Assembly (NCBI GenBank): GCA_904502285.1
Contig: CAJGEC010000030.1
Coordinates: 1 to 18,942 of the forward strand
DNA from: an uncultured Alistipes sp.
Lineage (GTDB): Bacteria > Bacteroidota > Bacteroidia > Bacteroidales > Rikenellaceae
Direction of reading: 5' to 3'
Length of the DNA stretch: 18,942 nucleotides
Under the pieces are notes generated by a model. That model was not told where the DNA came from. It made no database searches and worked only from the letters and a program-made list of their open reading frames with translations. The position numbers and the translations under genes were made by a program. Below, piece after piece: positions 6,744-12,967 of this stretch (its first letter is position 1; each line of letters opens with the position of its first letter).

Positions 6744-6786
6744 AAATAAGAGCGTGTCCCGAATGGGGCACGCTCCTCTTATTTAA
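6744..6786. terminator. Bidirectional terminator between lpxA and aspA
   Basis: A GC-rich 10-bp stem (AGCGTGTCCC with GGGGCACGCT, GAAT loop) is flanked by AAATAAG and CTTATTT, so each strand has a U-rich tail. It serves convergent lpxA and aspA. Confidence 0.85.
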
Positions 6787-6799
6787 TATAGGTACAGGA

Positions 6800-8233
6800 T
6801 TATCTGCGTGGCTTGATGTCAAGCTTAACAGGCTTAATCAAGTTCTCTGGTGAGAGGATGATGTCGAGCTCCTCCTTAGTCAAGATGCCGTGCTCGAGAA
6901 CGAGGTCGTAAACACGACGGCCAGTTGCCATAGCCTCCTTAGCGATCTTAGTAGAGTTCTTGTAGCCGATAACTGGGTTGAGGGCAGTCACAACACCGAA
7001 GCTATCCTGAACATACTTCAAGCACTGCTCCTCGTTAGCCTTGATGCCATCAACGCAGTTGATACGCAAGGTGTCGAAGCCGTTCATCATAATCTCTGCA
7101 GACTCGAAGCAGCACTGTGCCATTGTAGGCTCCATAGCGTTAAGCTCCATCTGAGCCTCCTGAGCGCACATAGCAACACAAGCATCGTTACCGATAACCT
7201 TGTAGCAAATCTGGTTCATAACCTCAGGAATAACAGGGTTTACCTTACCTGGCATAATTGAAGAGCCTGGCTGACGTGCTGGAAGGTCGAACTCGTGGAG
7301 ACCGCAACGTGGACCAGAACCCAAGAGGCGGAGGTCGTTACAGATCTTGTTCAACTTAACAGCTACGCGACGCAAAGCAGAAGAGTAGCCCACCATACAA
7401 GTAGTATCAGATGTAGCAGCTACGAGGTCCTCAGCAAGCTTGATGTCCCAACCAGTGATCTGGCGCAAAGCAGCGATACACTTCTCAGAGTACTCAGGCT
7501 CAGAGCAGATACCTGTACCGATAGCAGTAGCACCCATATTTACTGTGAGGAACTCCTCAGCAGCGAACTCAAGGTTCTTCTTCTCCTCCTTCAAAATCTG
7601 AGCGAAAGCACCGAAGGTCTGACCGAGGGTCATAGGCACGGCGTCCTCAAGCTGAGTACGACCCATCTTAAGGATGTTAGCGAACTCCTTAGCCTTCTTA
7701 GCGAAAGACTCAATAAGAGCCTCGTAGTGCTTCATAAATACCTGGTGTGTAGCATAGAGACCGAGGTGGATACCGCAAGGGTAAGCATCGTTTGTAGACT
7801 GTGAGCAGTTTACGTGGTCGTTAGGAGAGCAGTACTGATACTCGCCTGGCTGGTGACCCATAATCTGGAGCGCACGGTTAGCGATAACCTCGTTAGCGTT
7901 CATATTAGTTGTAGTACCAGCGCCACCCTGAATCATATCGCAAGGGAACTGGTCGTGGTGCTGACCCTGCATAATCTCAAGACAAGCCTTAGAGATAGCG
8001 TCGAACTGCTCGTCGGTCAAGAGACCGAGCTGGTGGTTAGCCTCAGCAGCACCAAGCTTTGTCATAGCCAAGCCATTGATGAACAATGGGTAGTCCGAAA
8101 GGTGGAAGCGGCTGATAGGGAAGTTCTCAATACCGCGCAATGTCTGAACACCATAGAGGGCCTCAACAGGAACCTCCATCTCGCCAATAAGATCGCTCTC
8201 AAGACGAGTCTTACCTGAAAAATTAGTAGCCAT
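6800..8233 (-). CDS. aspA: Aspartate ammonia-lyase (aspartase)
   Basis: Converts L-aspartate reversibly to fumarate and ammonia, feeding fumarate to anaerobic respiration or supplying nitrogen. The 477-residue product is the usual length. It carries the superfamily signature GSSIMPGKVNP (323-333), with the catalytic Ser in the flexible SS loop, plus GQSTNDAYP-like CSQSTNDAYPCG (143-154), KMGRTQLEDAVPMTLGQ (189-205) and GATAIGTG. YGVQTLRGIENF and QFPCDMIQGGAGTTTNMN match aspartase rather than class II fumarase; fumarase remains the alternative. It is a single gene facing lpxA, with a large intergenic region holding an RNA candidate upstream. Confidence 0.93.
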   Translation of the reverse strand: MATNFSGKTRLESDLIGEMEVPVEALYGVQTLRGIENFPISRFHLSDYPLFINGLAMTKLGAAEANHQLGLLTDEQFDAISKACLEIMQGQHHDQFPCDMIQGGAGTTTNMNANEVIANRALQIMGHQPGEYQYCSPNDHVNCSQSTNDAYPCGIHLGLYATHQVFMKHYEALIESFAKKAKEFANILKMGRTQLEDAVPMTLGQTFGAFAQILKEEKKNLEFAAEEFLTVNMGATAIGTGICSEPEYSEKCIAALRQITGWDIKLAEDLVAATSDTTCMVGYSSALRRVAVKLNKICNDLRLLGSGPRCGLHEFDLPARQPGSSIMPGKVNPVIPEVMNQICYKVIGNDACVAMCAQEAQMELNAMEPTMAQCCFESAEIMMNGFDTLRINCVDGIKANEEQCLKYVQDSFGVVTALNPVIGYKNSTKIAKEAMATGRRVYDLVLEHGILTKEELDIILSPENLIKPVKLDIKPRR

Positions 8234-8428
8234 AGTTTGTTGGTTTTATGTTATTAAATCGTTATGTCGACAGTTCAAGCATATCGCTTAAATATCACGC
8301 AAGATATATATTTTTTGGCAATTGTGCAAGCATTCATCCAATTAATTAATGAAAACGAAAATAACATAGACTAAATGTGTCGTAACATTATAGAATATAG
8401 TGGCTAATAAAAATAAATCGATATATTT

Positions 8429-8459
8429 TTTGCTCGATTAGAAAAAATAGTTAAATTTG
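8429..8459 (+). promoter_or_regulatory. Strong Bacteroidetes-type promoter for the structured RNA region
   Basis: TTTG (8429-8432), a 19-nt gap, then TAAATTTG (8452-8459): both boxes and the spacing fit the consensus. A start near 8465 is expected. A second TAnnTTTG match (8489-8496) has no correctly spaced TTTG. Confidence 0.75.
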
Positions 8460-8464
8460 TAGTG

Positions 8465-8706
8465 CCAAGAGAGCTCTTTTGGCAAACATATTTTTGATGA
8501 AAGTGTATTGGCTTTTATCCTTGGCGCGAAATCTGGAAAATTTCACAATGGAACAAGGACAGCAACACACTCGTCACTCTGTATTGACTTGTCTGGGGTA
8601 ATTCTTGCCCTATACTCAATACGGGTGTGGGGTATTGTTTATTTGTTCCATAGGTATTCCAGAACCTCGCGTCAGATAGACTAATCATCTCCACACTTTC
8701 TTTTTT
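8465..8706 (+). ncRNA. ssrS: Candidate 6S RNA (SsrS-like), long irregular hairpin
   Basis: No protein frame fits here, yet the two ends pair over about 200 nt. From outside in: 8499-8506 with 8693-8700 (8 bp), 8507-8511 with 8681-8685, 8521-8529 with 8667-8675 (9 bp, three G-U), 8533-8538 with 8657-8662, and 8548-8556 with 8643-8651 (9 bp perfect). A large asymmetric bubble follows (8557-8580 and 8623-8642). Inside it a terminal stem forms: 8581-8587 with 8616-8622 (7 bp) and 8594-8601 with 8605-8612. A U-run (8701-8706) ends the outer stem. Closing stem, central bubble and terminal stem are the 6S RNA layout, which mimics an open promoter and binds housekeeping RNA polymerase. The first 30 nt form a separate small hairpin (8464-8483), perhaps a processed leader. 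The alternative is a structured 5' UTR of the lipoprotein gene at 8755. Confidence 0.65.
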
Positions 8707-8754
8707 ATTACTACGTCATTGGAGGTGTGACGAAAATAAACAAACTTCATTATT

Positions 8755-9174
8755 ATGAAAAAAATCTACTATTTTGCGATTGTTGCGCTATTCTGTGTAG
8801 CAGCTGCATCTTGTTCAAAGGAGGGGTCTAATGATGTAAAGCAGCCCTCAATTGAAGAGTTACTTGTTGGAAAATGGGAAAGTGACGAGGACAATGACGT
8901 CGATATGTATATCGAGTTGAAATTAAATGAAGATGGAGATGGTAGATCGAAATGTGAATACCCTGATGACCCAGATGTTTACGTCGTAGAAATCGAATGG
9001 GAGTATGAGAAAGGACGCAAGGATGATATCTTGTATATTACAGAGTTTTGGGAAGATGAGGGTGAAGTATACGAAGATGAATATGAACTTATAATAGAGT
9101 CTATATCTGAAGATGAATTAGTATTAATATTGGATTTGGATGATGAATATGAATTTACCTTTGAACGTAAATAA
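8755..9174 (+). CDS. Very acidic small lipoprotein, possibly lipocalin-like
   Basis: The 139-residue product begins with a signal peptide ending in the lipobox AASC (Cys20), so it should be lipid-anchored after SPII cleavage. The mature part begins with a LLVGKWES motif resembling the first strand of Bacteroidetes lipocalin-like domains, followed by alternating strand-like segments. It is extremely acidic: about 43 Asp/Glu against 11 Lys/Arg in some 119 residues. No exact family is recognised. It lies 48 nt after the candidate 6S RNA U-run and is followed by a terminator. It has more A/T-rich codons than its neighbours, which may point to recent acquisition or weak selection. Confidence 0.8.
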   Translation: MKKIYYFAIVALFCVAAASCSKEGSNDVKQPSIEELLVGKWESDEDNDVDMYIELKLNEDGDGRSKCEYPDDPDVYVVEIEWEYEKGRKDDILYITEFWEDEGEVYEDEYELIIESISEDELVLILDLDDEYEFTFERK

Positions 9175-9203
9175 CTAATCACGACACATCTACAACCATT
9201 AGA

Positions 9204-9247
9204 ATTAGGGGGTATAACGGGCTTAGGCTTGCATTATATCCCCTAAT
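9204..9247. terminator. Terminator-like hairpin after the acidic lipoprotein gene
   Basis: A 14-bp stem (9204-9217 with 9234-9247, one G-U pair) encloses a 16-nt loop, 29 nt after the stop codon. The following bases are A/U-rich but lack a clean U-run. Confidence 0.55.
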
Positions 9248-9299
9248 ACTATATTCAATACCGACGTAAATATAGCAATTGAAATAAAAATACGCAATA

Positions 9300-9332
9300 T
9301 TTGTCAAATTATCAATATATTTCTTATCTTTG
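9300..9332 (+). promoter_or_regulatory. Promoter of coaD (operon)
   Basis: TTTG (9300-9303), a 21-nt gap, then TATCTTTG (9325-9332). The start is expected near 9339, so the coaD start codon must lie beyond that point. Confidence 0.7.
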
Positions 9333-9363
9333 TGAGAATATAATGTGGTATATGACAAAGAGT

Positions 9364-9843
9364 ATGCAGCGAGTAGCAATATTTCCTGGGTCGTTCGACC
9401 CCTTTACACGTGGTCACGAGTCTATCGTTAAGCAGGCCTTGGGGCTCTTCGATAGGGTAGTGGTGGCCATAGGTTACAATACGGCTAAGCGAGGATTCTT
9501 GAGTGTAGAGGCTCGTAAGGCCTTGATAGAGAAGGTCTTTGAGAATGAACCACGTATTGAGGTTACTACCTACACGAGTCTTACGGGCGATGAGGCGCGC
9601 CGTGTAGGTGCTACAGTAATCTTGCGTAGCGTACGTAATAGCATCGACTTCGAGTATGAGCGTACTTTGGATAGGGCAAATAACCATATCTATCCAGACC
9701 TCACGACCATATTGTTGGTGGCATCGGCCGATGTGGAGCATATCTCTTCGACCTTAGTGCGTGAGTTACACGCTTTTAACCACTCCACCGAGTCGTTGTT
9801 GCCTGCGGGCATAAGACTTGAGGAGTATCTCGAAACGAAGTAG
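9364..9843 (+). CDS. coaD: Pantetheine-phosphate adenylyltransferase
   Basis: Joins ATP and 4'-phosphopantetheine to give dephospho-CoA, the penultimate step of coenzyme A synthesis. The ATG at 9364 gives 159 residues, the same length as E. coli CoaD, and begins MQRVAIFPGSFDPFTRGH, with the nucleotidyltransferase GSFDPFTxGH motif, immediately as in the family. The C-terminal EHISSTLVREL is the family's ISSTxxR motif. In-frame ATGs at 9343 and 9352 are possible, but the promoter places the first too close to the transcript start. It is the first gene of a group with lpxD (32-nt gap) and ruvC. Confidence 0.94.
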   Translation: MQRVAIFPGSFDPFTRGHESIVKQALGLFDRVVVAIGYNTAKRGFLSVEARKALIEKVFENEPRIEVTTYTSLTGDEARRVGATVILRSVRNSIDFEYERTLDRANNHIYPDLTTILLVASADVEHISSTLVRELHAFNHSTESLLPAGIRLEEYLETK

Positions 9844-9875
9844 AAGATAAACAATAACTTAATACAACTATAATA

Positions 9876-10913
9876 ATGCAGTTTACAGCAGAGATGATCG
9901 CGGGCCTTCTTGGCGGAACAATCGTTGGTGACAAGGGTGCTACCGTGTCTACCGTATCCTCAATCGATGGAGGCAAGGCTGGCTCGTTGGCCTACCTGAC
10001 CAACCCAAAATATGAGCAGTATATCTATACTACAGAGGCAAGTATCGTACTCGTTGATAGTACGTTCGAGCCTAAGGAGGAGGTTAAGACCACACTTATC
10101 AAGGTGGACAACGTGGCACAGTGTGTACTCAACCTCTTGGAGATGTATAACGCTTCGCGCCCACAGAAGAGGGGTATCTCGAAGCTCGCCTCTATCCACG
10201 AGGGGGCAGTTATAGGCGAGGATTGCTACGTAGGAGACTTCACCGTAGTTGAGGCTACGGCAAAGATTGGCGATAAGGTTCAGATATATCCTCAGTGCTA
10301 CATTGGCGACAATGTGACTATTGGCGAGGGTACGAAGATCTATCCTGGTGTAAAGATTTATGAGGGATGTGTCGTAGGTAAGAACTGTATCCTCCACGCA
10401 GGCGTTGTTATCGGTGCTGATGGCTTTGGCTTCGCACCACGCGAGGATGGCACATTCGCAAAGATACCACAGCTCGGTAATGTAATCATCGAGGATAATG
10501 TGGAGTTGGGTGCTAATACCTGTGTCGATAGAGCAAAGACAGATTCAACAATCATACGTTCGGGTGTTAAGTTGGATAACCTCATTCAGGTAGGCCACAA
10601 TGTGCAGATTGGCTCAAATACCGTGATGTCTGCACAGGTGGGTATCGCTGGAACTACCAAGATTGGCTCTAACTGCTTCGTCGGTGGTCAGGTGGGCTTT
10701 GCCGACCATATCACCGTTGGTAATGGCTGTAAGATTGGCTCGCAGAGTGGCCTCGATAAGAGTGTGCCTGATGGCGAGATTCGCTTCGGCTCGCCAGCAC
10801 TTCCAGGTATCCAGTACCACCGCTCGTTTGCCGTCTTCCGTCAGTTGCCAGAGATGGCACAGAAGCTCCGTGAGTTGGAGAAGGCACTCAAGGCGCTTAA
10901 GAGCGAGGAGTAG
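9876..10913 (+). CDS. lpxD: UDP-3-O-(3-hydroxyacyl)glucosamine N-acyltransferase
   Basis: Adds the second hydroxyacyl chain to UDP-3-O-acyl-glucosamine, the step after LpxC in lipid A synthesis. The 345-residue product has an N-terminal uridine-binding region (1-95, with KAGSLAYLTNPKY typical of LpxD), a hexapeptide beta-helix (about 105-300), catalytic His241 in LDNLIQVGHN and a C-terminal helix (about 315-345). The length agrees with the family (about 340). It overlaps nothing: ruvC starts 3 nt after its stop codon. In many Bacteroidetes lpxD sits directly before lpxC/fabZ-lpxA; here it is about 3.2 kb from lpxA. Confidence 0.96.
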   Translation: MQFTAEMIAGLLGGTIVGDKGATVSTVSSIDGGKAGSLAYLTNPKYEQYIYTTEASIVLVDSTFEPKEEVKTTLIKVDNVAQCVLNLLEMYNASRPQKRGISKLASIHEGAVIGEDCYVGDFTVVEATAKIGDKVQIYPQCYIGDNVTIGEGTKIYPGVKIYEGCVVGKNCILHAGVVIGADGFGFAPREDGTFAKIPQLGNVIIEDNVELGANTCVDRAKTDSTIIRSGVKLDNLIQVGHNVQIGSNTVMSAQVGIAGTTKIGSNCFVGGQVGFADHITVGNGCKIGSQSGLDKSVPDGEIRFGSPALPGIQYHRSFAVFRQLPEMAQKLRELEKALKALKSEE

Positions 10914-10916
10914 TAG

Positions 10917-11528
10917 ATGGGGGAGTCTCAGCGCATAATGGGTATCGACCCAGGAACCAACTATATGGGCTATGGCATCATCGAGATTGTCGATGGCAAA
11001 CCCCGTGCAGTTGTTATGGGCGATATCGACCTTCACAAGGTTAAGGATGCACACCATAAGTTGCGCTATATCTTCGAGAGGGTACGCTCGCTTACCGTGG
11101 AGTATTCACCCCAGGAGGTAGCCTTCGAGTCCCCTTTCTTTGGTGCAAATGTGCAGTCGATGCTTAAGTTGGGTCGTGCGCAGGGTGTCGCTATCGCTGC
11201 GGTGTTGAGTGCTGGGGAGGGTATCGCCATTGCCGAGTATGCCCCCACACGTATCAAGCAGGCGATTACGGGCCGTGGCCAGGCCTCGAAGCAGGAGGTA
11301 GCCACGATGATAAACTCGATGCTTGGCACCGACTATAAACCCCGTAAACTCGATGCTACGGATGGTATGGCTGTGGCGTTGTGTCATTGGCTCACTACGT
11401 CGAATCGCCTGAATAGCCTCGTTGGTGGCGATAAGCGTAAGGGCTTGGGTGGCGACAGTAAGTCGCGCAAGGGTAGCAAGACGTGGGAGAGTTTCGTGGA
11501 GTCCAACCCCGACAGAGTGACTATGTAG
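10917..11528 (+). CDS. ruvC: Crossover junction endodeoxyribonuclease RuvC
   Basis: Cuts Holliday junctions brought by RuvAB at the end of homologous recombination. All four acidic active-site residues are visible: Asp11 in GIDPGTNYMGYG, Glu71 in AFESPFFGANVQS, and Asp146 and Asp149 in LDATDGMAVALCHW. The product is 203 residues, about 30 longer than E. coli RuvC because of a basic, Gly/Ser/Lys-rich C-terminal tail (about 165-203). The start at 10917 lies 3 nt after the lpxD stop, with GAGGAG ahead of it inside lpxD; a second in-frame ATG at 10938 is possible. The spacing implies translational coupling with lpxD. Confidence 0.95.
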   Translation: MGESQRIMGIDPGTNYMGYGIIEIVDGKPRAVVMGDIDLHKVKDAHHKLRYIFERVRSLTVEYSPQEVAFESPFFGANVQSMLKLGRAQGVAIAAVLSAGEGIAIAEYAPTRIKQAITGRGQASKQEVATMINSMLGTDYKPRKLDATDGMAVALCHWLTTSNRLNSLVGGDKRKGLGGDSKSRKGSKTWESFVESNPDRVTM

Positions 11529-11579
11529 CCCATTGTGGCAAAACATAAGAAGAGATTAATAATTTAAAAAGAGAAGAGT

Positions 11580-12641
11580 ATGAAAAGAGTATTTGCATTG
11601 ATTTGTGGTATCGTAATGCTTGTGTCGTGCGGTACTAATGGTCTCCAGACTATGAAGATTTCGGGAGACTTTGCAGGCCTTGACAGCGTTGCCGAGGGCG
11701 ATGTATTTGAGGTGAAGGTGGATGACGAGGTGCTTAAGAGCGTAAAACTTGATGCTAACCTCGCTTTCGAGACTGAGATTACCACTCAGCCAGAGCAGTT
11801 TGTTAGCCTATGGATGGATGAGACTAAGTATATCACAATTATCACCTCAGGTACGGATGTCGTTGTAGACTATGATGTAGAGGGTGATGTTATCACTGTT
11901 TCAGGCTCAGTAAACCACGATGCTTATACCAACTTCGAGAATGAGATCGGTGGAAATATGATGGCACGTCTCTATACCTGCCAGAGTCAGGAGGAGGCAG
12001 ATCAGATATATGAGGAGATGGCTGCTTATATCGAGACAGCATTCCTTGCTAACAAGGATAGTGTTATAGCCTTGCCAATCTTGCGCTATATGAACTACTA
12101 TGGCGACGCTGAGCGTATCCCAGAGCTCTTCGCTATGATCGATTCTAAGTTTAGCTATTTGCCTTCGTACGTCGAGATGCAGACCTATGTCGAGAATACT
12201 CGCAACACCATTATCGGTGCTGACCTCGTAGACTTGTGCTTGCCACAGGCCGATGGCACAATGATTTCAGTGTCGGAGTTGTGCGACTATGGTAAGTGGG
12301 TCTTGGTGGACTTCTGGGCAACTTGGTGTGGCCCTTGCCGTGGTGAGATTCCTCACCTTGTTGAGGCATACAAGGAGTTCGGTCCTAAGGGTCTTGAGAT
12401 CTATGGCGTATCTTTCGACCGCAATGGTAACGAGCAGAAGTGGCAGGAGTTCACTCAGCAGAACGGTATGGAGTGGGTTAATGTTTGGGGAACTGATGCC
12501 GAGGGTAGGTGGAGTGTTGGTGAGCCTTATAACGTGAACTCTATTCCAGCAAACTTCTTGTTCTCTCCAGAGAAAAAGCTCGTAGCAAAGAATTTGCGTG
12601 GCGAGGAGGTGAAAAAAATCCTTGCTGAGCATATCAAGTAA
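11580..12641 (+). CDS. TlpA-like thioredoxin-fold lipoprotein
   Basis: Probable periplasm-facing, lipid-anchored thiol-disulfide oxidoreductase. The 353-residue product has a signal peptide with lipobox MLVSC (Cys17), an N-terminal beta-rich domain (about 25-115, like the DUF4369 modules of Bacteroidetes thioredoxins), a helical middle (about 115-210) and a C-terminal TlpA/AhpC-like domain (about 213-353). WATWCGPC has the redox cysteines at 250 and 253, and SIPANFLF carries the expected cis-Pro. It starts 51 nt after ruvC and ends at a strong terminator, so it probably closes this transcription unit. Whether it reduces or isomerises its substrates is unknown. Confidence 0.88.
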   Translation: MKRVFALICGIVMLVSCGTNGLQTMKISGDFAGLDSVAEGDVFEVKVDDEVLKSVKLDANLAFETEITTQPEQFVSLWMDETKYITIITSGTDVVVDYDVEGDVITVSGSVNHDAYTNFENEIGGNMMARLYTCQSQEEADQIYEEMAAYIETAFLANKDSVIALPILRYMNYYGDAERIPELFAMIDSKFSYLPSYVEMQTYVENTRNTIIGADLVDLCLPQADGTMISVSELCDYGKWVLVDFWATWCGPCRGEIPHLVEAYKEFGPKGLEIYGVSFDRNGNEQKWQEFTQQNGMEWVNVWGTDAEGRWSVGEPYNVNSIPANFLFSPEKKLVAKNLRGEEVKKILAEHIK

Positions 12642-12663
12642 AGTGTTGATAATCAGCTGTTAT

Positions 12664-12697
12664 AAAAAGTGACGATGAAAAATCGTCACTTTTTTTT
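12664..12697 (+). terminator. Intrinsic terminator after the TlpA-like gene
   Basis: AAAAAGTGACGAT (12664-12676) pairs with ATCGTCACTTTTT (12682-12694) around a 5-nt loop, followed by further Ts. Confidence 0.9.
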
Positions 12698-12717
12698 CTA
12701 ATTTTTTCACAAAAATA

Positions 12718-12749
12718 TTTGGTAGAACGAAAAATTTGTTATACATTTG
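12718..12749 (+). promoter_or_regulatory. Promoter of tRNA-Arg
   Basis: TTTG (12718-12721), a 20-nt gap, then TACATTTG (12742-12749). Both boxes match the Bacteroidetes consensus. The tRNA begins about 15 nt past the predicted start. Confidence 0.85.
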
Positions 12750-12770
12750 CACTCGCAAAAGCAAAGGAAT

Positions 12771-12844
12771 GGCTCCGTAGCTCAACTGAATAGAGTACTT
12801 GACTACGGATCAAGCGGTTCCAGGTTTGAATCCTGGCGGAGTCA
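12771..12844 (+). tRNA. tRNA-Arg (anticodon ACG)
   Basis: A full cloverleaf is visible: acceptor GGCTCCG with CGGAGTC (one G-U), D-arm, anticodon stem CTTGA/TCAAG with loop CTACGGA, and T-arm CCAGG/CCTGG with TTTGAAT loop. The discriminator is A and CCA is not encoded. The ACG anticodon is normally edited to ICG by TadA and reads CGU, CGC and CGA. It has its own promoter and terminator. Confidence 0.96.
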
Positions 12845-12847
12845 CAA

Positions 12848-12880
12848 AGCGGTAATCGAAAGGTTACCGCTGCTTTTTTT
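12848..12880 (+). terminator. Terminator of tRNA-Arg
   Basis: AGCGGTAA (12848-12855) pairs with TTACCGCT (12864-12871), then GC and seven Ts. It begins four bases after the tRNA. Confidence 0.9.
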
Positions 12881-12918
12881 ATATACCTACGAAATACCTC
12901 CCTGTAGAGTCTGTTTGT

Positions 12919-12933
12919 GGCATAGAATATGCC
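12919..12933. promoter_or_regulatory. Small palindrome upstream of gadB
   Basis: GGCATA and TATGCC flank GAA, about 35 nt before the gadB ATG. It could be an operator or a leader hairpin; no consensus promoter was found between the tRNA-Arg terminator and gadB. Confidence 0.3.
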
Positions 12934-12967
12934 GTTGAGTGTGGTGATAATCTTAAAATTTTATTTT

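Noticed and set aside
6890..8218. Three plus-strand open frames opposite aspA
   Set aside because: They are mirror products of aspA codon bias; aspA is complete on the minus strand.
8464..8483. Hairpin near the start of the 6S-like RNA as a terminator
   Set aside because: It would stop the transcript right after the strong promoter, and the T-run that follows is separated by several bases; a leader hairpin is more likely.
9301..9363. Longer CoaD N-terminus from a TTG or earlier ATG
   Set aside because: The promoter's -7 box lies inside that stretch and CoaD proteins begin a few residues before the GSFDPFT motif.
12747..12938. 63-codon open frame across tRNA-Arg
   Set aside because: It reads through a well-formed tRNA gene and its terminator.
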